A DNA stretch of 5,576 nucleotides from Pseudomonadaceae bacterium UBA5811 (GTDB lineage Bacteria; Pseudomonadota; Gammaproteobacteria; Pseudomonadales; Pseudomonadaceae), in the NCBI GenBank assembly GCA_002417905.1, contig DIDB01000188.1, positions 1 to 5,576 of the forward strand. Reading direction: 5' to 3'. A program made the position numbers and the translations under genes. Positions 1 to 5,576 of the stretch are shown here, piece after piece. How positions within the stretch are numbered: the first letter of the stretch is position 1; each line of letters starts with the position of its first letter. Under the pieces are notes generated by a model, which was not told the DNA's origin, did no database searches, and saw nothing but the letters and a program-made list of their open reading frames with translations.

Positions 1-148
1 GGCGGCCACTGTGCTATTCACCAGAATCACGCGAAGTCTGTCCGGGCGGGGCAGACCGGCTGCCGCTCCGGCCGGGGGCGGAAGAAGGCGTTATTATGCC
101 GCTTTTGTCCGGCCAGATCACGGCTGGCCCGAATCGGAAGCATTGCCC
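1..148 (+). promoter_or_regulatory. Hairpin-rich leader upstream of cobL; possible 3' part of a cobalamin riboswitch
   Basis: No gene is recognisable here. Three strong stem-loops follow each other: an 8-bp stem at 36-43/49-56 with a 5-base loop (one G-T pair), a 7-bp stem at 63-69/75-81 with loop 70-74 (one G-T pair), and a perfect 6-bp stem GGCCAG/CTGGCC at 111-116/124-129, which ends just before the cobL ribosome site. The motif GCCACTG at 5-11, followed by GTG...CACGCGAAGTC, resembles the conserved CACTG...GGGAAG stretch in the 3' half of cobalamin riboswitches. A clean B12 box (CAGGAGACCTGCC type) is not visible; the nearest match is a broken CAGACCGGC at 52-60. The upstream half of any aptamer would lie outside the window. 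The hairpins are seen directly, while the riboswitch identity is inference based mainly on position ahead of B12 genes. An alternative is the end of an upstream coding gene. Confidence 0.3.
136..140 (+). promoter_or_regulatory. Ribosome binding site of cobL
   Basis: GGAAG lies 8 bases before the ATG at 149. It supports that ATG over the earlier in-frame ATG-less extension and the TTG/GTG-type starts further upstream. It sits immediately after the 111-129 stem-loop, so folding of the leader could affect its accessibility. Confidence 0.6.
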
Positions 149-1363
149 ATGACGCCCTGGCTGACAGTAATCGGAATCGGTGAGGAGGGTTATGCCGGGC
201 TGGGTGAGCCGGCCCGCCCGGCACTGGCCAGTGCCCGGCTGATTATCGGCGCACCGCGCCAGCTGCGGCTGCTGCCTGCCGGGCTGCCGGCCGAACAGCT
301 GGCCTGGCCCAGTCCGTTCAGCCTGGCGCCGGTCCTGTCCCGGCGCGGCCAGCCGCTGTGCATGCTGGCCAGTGGCGATCCCATGCTGTTTGGCGCGGGG
401 GCCAGCCTGGCCCGGCAGCTGCCCGCGGAAGAAATGCAGGTTCTGCCGGCACCCTCCTGCTGCGCGCTGGCGGCCGCCCGGCTGGGCTGGCCATTGCAGG
501 CGGTGCAGGTGCTGTCCGTGGTGGGCCGGCCGCTGGCCAGCCTGAACCGGGCGTTGTATCCCGGTGCCCGCTGGCTGGTGCTGGTGGGGGATGGCCGGGT
601 TGCGGCCAGGATTGCCGCCCAGCTCTGTGCACAGGGCTTTTCCGCCAGCCGGCTGGTGGCTCTGGAGCATCTGGGCGGCCCGCTGGAGCGGCGGCTGGAA
701 GGCATTGCCGGCCGCTGGAGTGTGGCGGAAACCGCCGATCTGTGCCTGCTGGCGGTGGAATGCCAGCCGGACCCGGAGACCCGGCCCCTGCCACCGGGCG
801 CCGGCCTGCCGGATGAGGCCTACCGGCATGATGGCCAGCTGACCAAACAGGACGTGCGGGCCATCAGCCTGGCGCGGCTGGCCCCTCTGCCCGGCCAGCT
901 GCTCTGGGATGTGGGGGCCGGTTGCGGGTCGATCGGTATCGAGTGGCTGCGCAGTCATCCGGAGTGCCGGGCGATTGCCATCGAAAGCCATGCCCGGCGG
1001 CTGGAGCTGATCCGCCATAACAGCGAAACCCTGGGGGTGCCCCAGCTGCAGCGGGTGACTGGCCGGGCACCTGATGCCCTGCAGGGGCTGGAGCGCCCGG
1101 AGGCGATTTTTATCGGCGGCGGCCTGACCTGTCCCGGCCTGCTGGACTGCTGCTGGCAGCAGCTGCGTCCGTCTGGCCGGCTGGTGGCCAATGCGGTCAC
1201 CCTGCAGGGTGAGGCCCGGCTGGTGGACTGGCAGGCCCGTCATGGCGGTACCCTGACCCGGATCAGCCTGTCCCGGACCCGGCCACTGGGCCAGTTCTCA
1301 ACCTGGCAGGCGGCACTGCCCATTGTGCTGCTGGAGTGCCATAAACCGGGAGATGAGGCATGA
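149..1363 (+). CDS. cobL: Precorrin-6Y C5,15-methyltransferase (decarboxylating), fused CbiE-CbiT
   Basis: This is a cytoplasmic enzyme of corrin ring synthesis. It uses S-adenosylmethionine to methylate (cobalt-)precorrin-6B at C5 and C15 and removes the carboxyl of the ring C acetate, giving precorrin-8. The protein is 404 residues, close to the roughly 400-430 usual for fused CobL. Residues 1-205 are the CbiE tetrapyrrole methylase domain, with GIGEEG near residue 9 and the SGDP loop at 75-78. Residues 218-395 are the CbiT domain, with a linker [15 protein letters not shown], the SAM-binding motif [13 protein letters not shown] at 254-266 and IFIGGG at 320-325. The frame is open upstream to base 2, but the added 46 residues are Arg/Pro/Ala-rich and match no CobL start. 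ATG 149 begins exactly at the conserved methylase strand and has GGAAG before it. Its stop overlaps the cobK start. The sequence alone does not decide between the aerobic (CobL) and anaerobic (CbiET) pathway, since fused forms occur in both. Confidence 0.95.
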   Translation: MTPWLTVIGIGEEGYAGLGEPARPALASARLIIGAPRQLRLLPAGLPAEQLAWPSPFSLAPVLSRRGQPLCMLASGDPMLFGAGASLARQLPAEEMQVLPAPSCCALAAARLGWPLQAVQVLSVVGRPLASLNRALYPGARWLVLVGDGRVAARIAAQLCAQGFSASRLVALEHLGGPLERRLEGIAGRWSVAETADLCLLAVECQPDPETRPLPPGAGLPDEAYRHDGQLTKQDVRAISLARLAPLPGQLLWDVGAGCGSIGIEWLRSHPECRAIAIESHARRLELIRHNSETLGVPQLQRVTGRAPDALQGLERPEAIFIGGGLTCPGLLDCCWQQLRPSGRLVANAVTLQGEARLVDWQARHGGTLTRISLSRTRPLGQFSTWQAALPIVLLECHKPGDEA

Positions 1364-2115
1364 AGCGGCGGCTGCTGGTCCTGGGCGGCATCAGCGAGGC
1401 CCTGGCGCTGGCCCGGCGGCTGGAGCCGCCGCATATTTACAGCCTGGCCGGGCTGGGCCGGATTCCCCGGGATCTGGCCTGTCTGGTCCGGGTGGGCGGT
1501 TTTGGTGGCGTTGAGGGACTGACCGCTTTTTTGCAGCAGGAGGAGATTGCCCTGCTGCTGGACATGACCCATCCCTATGCTGCCCGGATCAGTGCCCATG
1601 CGGCCGAGGCGGCCGCCCGGGCCGGGATTCCCTGCTGGGCCCTGCGCCGGCCCGGCTGGCAGCCCGGTCCGGGCGACCGCTGGCAGTCGGTGCCGGACTG
1701 GACCGCCCTGCAGCAGGCCCTGCAGCCCTTCCGGCGGCCCTTCTTTACTTCGGGCCGGGATGTGCTGGCCCATCTGCAGGAGATTCCGCCTCACCAGTTC
1801 TGGACCGTCCGTGTGCTGGACGCAGTACCGGCCCCCGGGCGGGCGCGGATTATAGGCGCGCGGGGACCATTCGCCCTGGCCGGGGAGCGGCAACTGTTTG
1901 CCGCGCAGCAGTTTGATGTGCTGGTCAGCAAAAACAGCGGCAGCGCCGCTACCGAACCCAAACTGCAGGTGGCCAGGGAGCTGGGCCTTCCGGTACTGTT
2001 GCTGGCCCGTCCTGAACTGCCCGCCGTGGCGCGCCAGTTCAGTGCGGTGGACGATCTGTGGCAGGCGCTGGTGCCATGGCTTTCAGGCCAAAACAGCATG
2101 ACTGAGGAAGGCTGA
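1360..2115 (+). CDS. cobK: Precorrin-6A (or cobalt-precorrin-6A) reductase
   Basis: This cytoplasmic NADPH-dependent reductase of the CobK/CbiJ family reduces the precorrin-6A macrocycle to 6B, the substrate of the CobL enzyme encoded just upstream. The protein is 251 residues, normal for the family. Visible motifs are an N-terminal nucleotide-binding strand-loop [13 protein letters not shown] (residues 6-18), DMTHPYA at 68-74 (the family's D-THP-A signature), GARGPF at 166-171, and SKNSG at 190-194 followed by [15 protein letters not shown]. The first motif has Ile where many relatives carry Thr after the glycines; I read this as lineage variation rather than a defect. The start ATG overlaps the cobL stop as ATGA, and GGGAG at 1348-1352 is a good ribosome site, so translation is probably coupled. 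The pathway type (cobK versus cbiJ) is not resolved by sequence; I use cobK because of the adjoining cobL-type fusion. Confidence 0.93.
   Translation: MKRRLLVLGGISEALALARRLEPPHIYSLAGLGRIPRDLACLVRVGGFGGVEGLTAFLQQEEIALLLDMTHPYAARISAHAAEAAARAGIPCWALRRPGWQPGPGDRWQSVPDWTALQQALQPFRRPFFTSGRDVLAHLQEIPPHQFWTVRVLDAVPAPGRARIIGARGPFALAGERQLFAAQQFDVLVSKNSGSAATEPKLQVARELGLPVLLLARPELPAVARQFSAVDDLWQALVPWLSGQNSMTEEG
2104..2111 (+). promoter_or_regulatory. Strong ribosome binding site of dsbG inside the end of cobK
   Basis: GAGGAAGG lies 5 bases before the dsbG ATG at 2117 and within the last codons of cobK. It fixes the dsbG start, and with the one-base gap after the cobK stop it indicates that dsbG is read from the same transcript. 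Confidence 0.75.
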
Positions 2116-2116
2116 G

Positions 2117-2884
2117 ATGCAAGCAACACGGATACTGGCCCTGACCGGCCTGCTGCAGGGCCTGGCCTGGCCGGCCCTGGCGGCGGATGAGGCCCTGCCG
2201 GAGGCCATCCGCGCCCTGGAGGCCCGGGGAGCGAAAGTCACAGGCCAGTTTGCTGCGCCGGGTGGCCTGAAAGGTTATGCCGCCGAATACCAGGGCCAGG
2301 GCATGGCGTTCTACCTGACCCCGGATGGCCAGCATGCACTGATCGGCACCCTGTTTGACCAGCGCGGCCAGGACCTGACCGCCGCGCCGCTGGAGCAGCT
2401 GGTCTATGCCCCCATGGCCAGCCGGATGTGGCAACAGCTGGAAAGCGCCCGCTGGCTGGCGGATGGCCGGGCCGATGCACCCCGGACGGTCTATGTGTTC
2501 AGCGATCCCAATTGCCCCTACTGCGCCCATTTCTGGCATCAGGCCCGGCCCTGGGTGGACAGTGGCAAGGTCCAGTTGCGCCACCTGCTGGTTGGCATCC
2601 TGCGCGAGGACAGTCCCGGCAAGGCGGCCGCCATCCTGGCCAGTGCCGACCCGGCCCGGGCCTGGCTGGCCCATGAGCAGCACCATCCGGATGCAGCCCT
2701 GAAACCCGTGACGCCCCTGCCCGCCGGTCCGGCCCGCCAGCTGGATGACAACCTGCAGCTGATGGAGACGCTGGGCGCCCCGGCCACTCCCGCCATCTTC
2801 TATCAGGATGACCAGGGGCGGATGCAGATGCAGGCCGGCTCGCCGAAGCCGGAGCAGCTGGAGGCGATCCTGGGCAGGCGCTGA
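2117..2884 (+). CDS. dsbG: Periplasmic thiol:disulfide interchange protein DsbG
   Basis: DsbG is a periplasmic dimeric thioredoxin-fold protein, kept reduced by DsbD. It isomerises wrong disulfides and rescues sulfenylated single cysteines. The precursor is 255 residues (E. coli DsbG is about 248). Residues 1-22 look like a signal peptide: a short basic start, a hydrophobic core and ALA before the predicted cut at 22/23. The N-terminal dimerisation region has APGGLKGY and YLTPDGQHA (about 47-74). The linker region carries YAPMASRMWQQ. The catalytic motif is CPYC at 133-136, which marks DsbG; DsbC has CGYC. It is followed by QARPWVDSGKVQLRHLLVG, very close to the E. coli protein. The cis-proline loop is Thr224-Pro225, also DsbG-like. 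The two active-site cysteines are the only ones in the protein. It follows cobK by one base and faces bcsC. No DsbD partner is in the window. Confidence 0.96.
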   Translation: MQATRILALTGLLQGLAWPALAADEALPEAIRALEARGAKVTGQFAAPGGLKGYAAEYQGQGMAFYLTPDGQHALIGTLFDQRGQDLTAAPLEQLVYAPMASRMWQQLESARWLADGRADAPRTVYVFSDPNCPYCAHFWHQARPWVDSGKVQLRHLLVGILREDSPGKAAAILASADPARAWLAHEQHHPDAALKPVTPLPAGPARQLDDNLQLMETLGAPATPAIFYQDDQGRMQMQAGSPKPEQLEAILGRR

Positions 2885-2902
2885 GGGTCAGCGGAAATCG
2901 CC
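2863..2902. other. Compound inverted repeat across the dsbG and bcsC stop codons
   Basis: The inner repeat CGCTGA-GGG-TCAGCG (2879-2893) is a perfect 6-bp stem with a 3-base loop, and each arm contains one of the two convergent stop codons (TGA at 2882-2884, TCA at 2888-2890). A second pair of arms, GGCGAT at 2863-2868 and ATCGCC at 2897-2902, encloses it. It leaves 10 unpaired bases on the left and 3 on the right. There is no T run on either side, so it does not fit a classic intrinsic terminator. It may slow or end converging transcription or protect 3' ends; that role is inference. Confidence 0.4.
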
Positions 2903-5576
2903 ATAAGGGATCAGCGGTTCCGGGCCCAGTGGCAGGTTGCCTTCCCAGGGCTCAATGCTGTAGCGCAGGTACAGGATGGCCCGGCTGGGAGAGTACTGTT
3001 TGCTGTACTGCCAGTTGAAGCCCGTACCCAGCACGAAGTGGTCTGACAGGCGCCGCTCGACGGTGCCCTGGACCCGGTAGCCAAGACTCTGGCTGCTGGA
3101 GCCGCTGCTGCGGGCATTCAGGCTGTCCGGGTCCGCATCATACTGTTCGGCCAGCTTCTGCCGGTCGGCACTGCGCGGATAGAGCCTGCTGCTGTCCGTT
3201 TTCGAGCTGGAAACGCTGAGACTGCCCTCCAGGCCCACGGACCAGTCGGCATTCCGCCAGGCGTAACTGACCGGAATGCCAAAGGACAGGTAACGCTGCG
3301 GGCTGTAGTAACCGCCCTGGCCCAGGGTATAGCCACCCAAATCTTTCTGGTACTGCCAGTACAGGGTGTTAAAGCCGACACGCAACCGCTGGTTGACTTC
3401 CTCGATCAGCCGGTAATAGACCCCACCCATCATTGAACTGCGGGTGTTGCTGGCCACCCCCTTGCCAAACAGCCAGTGATGGCCGGCACTGGCCCACAGG
3501 CCGTAGTCTCCCCCCTGGTCCCAGCTCAGCCCGAGGATAAAGCCGTTGGTTGTGACCCCGCCCCAGTGCTTGCCGGTCACCGGATCAGTGGTGCCGGCAT
3601 AGGACAGCAGCGAGTTGGTCATCAGCCGCCGGGAGGCGGTAGCCGACCAGCCGACTTCGCCCAGATCGCCTTCAACCGTGACGCCGCCGACCACATTATT
3701 GACATCAAAGCCCTGGGTTGCGCCGAGATCCACGGCCACCTGGTCATTGTTCCAGCCGGCCGCAACCACTTCGCCCGAATTACTCTGTGAGCGGCCTCCA
3801 CATTTTCCGGCAATTTTGGCGCTGTTACCGGCGCTGCAGCCGCCGAAATCTTCCTGGATGACGCCGTTGGCATCCTCTTTCAGCCGGCCCACGCTCAGGT
3901 CTACATGCTCGGCCCGGATAAAGCCCCGGCCCTCACCAACCGGGGTTTCGGCATGCACGATGGTGCTGTTGAAGTCCTGTTTCGAGATGCCTGGCGTGGC
4001 CTTGTCCTGACGCCAGCCATGGTCCTGCATGACCGTTATGGTGGTGTTCTGCTTCTGGTAAAGCGCCTCTACATCTCCCCGGATCCGCTTCAGGAGCCAG
4101 TCATCATCAGCCTGGGGACGGGTTGCCCGGGTAATGGCATTTTTGTCGCCCTGTTCGGCCTGGACCGGGGTAATCAGCCCGGCATCACGCATGGCCCTGG
4201 TGTAAAACTGCAGGGCTTTCTGGGGATTGACCGGGGCAAAAGCCCGGGCCGTATCAGTTTGCAGCAGCGGGTCGGGACGGGTCTGGCGCTGGCTTAGCTG
4301 TTCCAGCTGGCTCCGGCCCCGCTCCGGCTCACCGGCAGCGATCCAGCTGTTGGCCAGCCGCCGCAGTGCATTGATTTCGGTAGCCGGAAAAACGGGTGGG
4401 CGCTGCAGCAGGGCTTCGTGGGCTTTTTCCGGCTTGCCCAGCGCCAGCCAGCTTTCGATCTGGCCCAGCCGGGCATCAGGGTTATCCGGGCTGCTGTCCA
4501 GCACCTCGGCAAAGTAATCCAGAGCCTGAACGTGGTCGTTACGTTGCTGGGCCCAGTCAGCCAGCATCAGCAGATCGTCAGCCGTGCGGCCATTTTTGGC
4601 CATGTAATCCTCCAGCAGGTGGATGGCCTCCGGTTCGCGGCCGCTTTTGCGCAGCCGGTCGATACGGGCCAGCAGCAGGCTGCGCTCGACCCGTTTGCCC
4701 AGCGCCTGCATGTCTGTGGTCCAGCTGGCGCGCGGAATCTGCTCCAGGGTTTTCAGGGCGTCCTCATTGCGGTCATCACTGGCCAGATACAGGCCGTGGG
4801 CATAGCGGGCCGCCGGGTTCTGGCCCAGGCCAGGCCGCTGCAGCAGGGTCTGGAAGGCTGCATCAGCCTCACGGGTCTTGCCCTGGGCATGCAGGCTGCT
4901 GGCCAGCCGGTAAGTGACCCAGGGATTGTCCGGGTCCAGCTCCCGGACTTTCAGCAACGCCTGGACAGCCGCTGGCCAGTCCTGGCGCTGCAGGGCGGCA
5001 TCAGCCTGGGCGTTGTAGCGTGCCAGCAGCAGGCTGCGCCGGATATCGGCCAGGGCTTCCTGCTGGGCGGGTGGCAGGACATCCATGTAGGCCAAGGCCT
5101 TGTCCGGTGACTGGGCCTGATACAGGCGTACCAGTCCACGCACCACACTGCCATTTTGCGGGTCCAGCTGGCGGGCTTTCATATAGAGCACTTCGGCCTG
5201 GGTGCTGTCGCCCCCGGCTTCGGCAACCCGGGCCAGACCAATCACGGCAAAGGCGTCTTTGGCATTCTGTTGCCGGGCTTTCTGGTAGAGGGCACTGGCC
5301 CGGGCCAGATTACCTGCTTCCAGCGCCCGGTCTGCATCCGCCAGTTCTTCCCAGTAGCGGGTTGAAGCAATCAGGTCATGCCATTTACTGATGTAGTCGG
5401 TGTCCTGCTCCAGTTTTTCTGCCCGCTGGAACTGGGCCAGCGCCTCCTCCCGGCGGCCCAGCCGCAGCAGGGCCAGTCCCAGTGAGCCATTCAGCGTGGC
5501 GTCATCCGCATATTTCTGCAGGGCTCGGCGTAATGCGGCCTCGGCGCCTGCATTCTGGCCCGTTTCCAGCAGGGCC
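2888..5576 (-). CDS. bcsC: Cellulose synthase operon protein C, C-terminal 895 residues (5' end outside window)
   Basis: BcsC guides the growing cellulose chain through the periplasm on a TPR scaffold and out through an outer-membrane beta-barrel. The frame is open from its stop at 2888-2890 to the right edge, so the gene is partial: 895 codons are visible of a protein usually near 1150-1300. A GTG at 5243-5245 is an internal Val, not the start, because TPR sequence continues upstream of it. TPR-like helix pairs with the usual spaced small/aromatic residues and a D-P-N turn are clear at about 5570-5396, 5341-5150, 5005-4925 (ending ELDPDN) and 4560-4463 (ending SSPDNPDARLG). The family junction DDDWLLKRIRGDV lies near 4108-4070, followed by GWRQDKATPGIS. 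The C-terminal barrel domain runs to the stop, with GRGFIRAEHVDLSVG near 3925-3885 and LGQGGYYSPQRYLSF near 3330-3280, both strongly BcsC-like. The only two cysteines lie 12 residues apart (codons 3836-3838 and 3800-3802). It is convergent with dsbG and probably ends a bcs operon to the right. Confidence 0.95.
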   Translation of the reverse strand, partial: ALLETGQNAGAEAALRRALQKYADDATLNGSLGLALLRLGRREEALAQFQRAEKLEQDTDYISKWHDLIASTRYWEELADADRALEAGNLARASALYQKARQQNAKDAFAVIGLARVAEAGGDSTQAEVLYMKARQLDPQNGSVVRGLVRLYQAQSPDKALAYMDVLPPAQQEALADIRRSLLLARYNAQADAALQRQDWPAAVQALLKVRELDPDNPWVTYRLASSLHAQGKTREADAAFQTLLQRPGLGQNPAARYAHGLYLASDDRNEDALKTLEQIPRASWTTDMQALGKRVERSLLLARIDRLRKSGREPEAIHLLEDYMAKNGRTADDLLMLADWAQQRNDHVQALDYFAEVLDSSPDNPDARLGQIESWLALGKPEKAHEALLQRPPVFPATEINALRRLANSWIAAGEPERGRSQLEQLSQRQTRPDPLLQTDTARAFAPVNPQKALQFYTRAMRDAGLITPVQAEQGDKNAITRATRPQADDDWLLKRIRGDVEALYQKQNTTITVMQDHGWRQDKATPGISKQDFNSTIVHAETPVGEGRGFIRAEHVDLSVGRLKEDANGVIQEDFGGCSAGNSAKIAGKCGGRSQSNSGEVVAAGWNNDQVAVDLGATQGFDVNNVVGGVTVEGDLGEVGWSATASRRLMTNSLLSYAGTTDPVTGKHWGGVTTNGFILGLSWDQGGDYGLWASAGHHWLFGKGVASNTRSSMMGGVYYRLIEEVNQRLRVGFNTLYWQYQKDLGGYTLGQGGYYSPQRYLSFGIPVSYAWRNADWSVGLEGSLSVSSSKTDSSRLYPRSADRQKLAEQYDADPDSLNARSSGSSSQSLGYRVQGTVERRLSDHFVLGTGFNWQYSKQYSPSRAILYLRYSIEPWEGNLPLGPEPLIPYGDFR

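Noticed and set aside
92..97. TATTAT as a -10 promoter box for the cob operon
   Set aside because: There is no recognisable -35 box 16-18 bases upstream; that stretch is GC-rich hairpin sequence.
87..108. Intrinsic terminator (GGC...GCC followed by a short T run) in the leader
   Set aside because: The stem is only 3-4 bp with an 8-base loop and the T run is four bases; too weak to call.
11..148. N-terminal extension of cobL in the same frame
   Set aside because: The 46 extra residues are Arg/Pro/Ala-rich and unlike any CobL start, codon bias is weak (about 59% G/C at third positions), and the conserved domain begins exactly at ATG 149 with a ribosome site.
571..1235. Several GCTGGTGG (Chi-like) octamers in cobL
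   Set aside because: They fall in Leu-Val-type codon runs of a GC-rich gene and are expected from composition; Chi function is known for enterobacteria and cannot be assumed here.
14..1243. Long minus-strand open frame of 409 codons opposite cobL
   Set aside because: It is antisense to a clearly conserved gene and rich in Gln/Pro/Arg/Gly, as expected from the complement of high-GC codons. No family motif is visible, so it is a shadow.
4418..5110. Plus-strand open frame of 230 codons opposite the bcsC TPR region
   Set aside because: It is antisense to a strongly supported TPR-coding frame, with no recognisable domain; it arises from the repetitive Ala/Leu codons of bcsC.
5243..5245. GTG as the start of bcsC
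   Set aside because: The same frame stays open to base 5576 and encodes further TPR-like sequence, so this is an internal Val codon and the real start lies outside the window.

Overview
This is a GC-rich window (roughly two-thirds G+C by eye, codons ending mostly in G or C) from a Gram-negative, double-membraned bacterium. A periplasmic DsbG and an outer-membrane cellulose porin, together with the style of the cobalamin genes, point to a beta- or gammaproteobacterium. I cannot assign a genus from the sequence alone.

Layout. Positions 1-148 are a leader or the tail of something upstream. It is rich in hairpins and has no convincing codon bias in any frame. Three tightly packed + strand genes follow. 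The first is a fused CbiE-CbiT methyltransferase/decarboxylase of corrin synthesis (cobL type, 149-1363). The second is precorrin-6A reductase (cobK/cbiJ, 1360-2115), whose start overlaps the cobL stop by 4 bases. The third is the periplasmic thiol:disulfide protein DsbG (2117-2884), which starts one base after the cobK stop. Facing them on the minus strand, and ending only three bases after dsbG, is a large partial gene for the cellulose export protein BcsC. It runs off the right edge: TPR repeats lie between about 4110 and 5576, and the C-terminal outer-membrane barrel lies between about 2891 and 4110.

How they work together. CobK reduces the (cobalt-)precorrin-6A macrocycle. CobL then methylates it at C5 and C15 and removes the acetate carboxyl on ring C, so these two genes are consecutive steps of the B12 pathway. 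DsbG appears to be transcriptionally and translationally coupled to them although it works in the periplasm. That is the least expected part of the layout. BcsC is a separate transcription unit, presumably the last gene of a bcs cellulose operon lying to the right of the window.

Novelty. All four proteins belong to well-known families, and I see no undescribed multi-gene system here. Worth a second look are the structured 5' leader (possible cobalamin riboswitch tail), the B12-dsbG coupling, a compound inverted repeat covering both stop codons of the convergent pair, and a lone cysteine pair in the BcsC barrel next to a disulfide isomerase gene. No tRNA, rRNA, CRISPR array, insertion sequence or recognisable intrinsic terminator was found.
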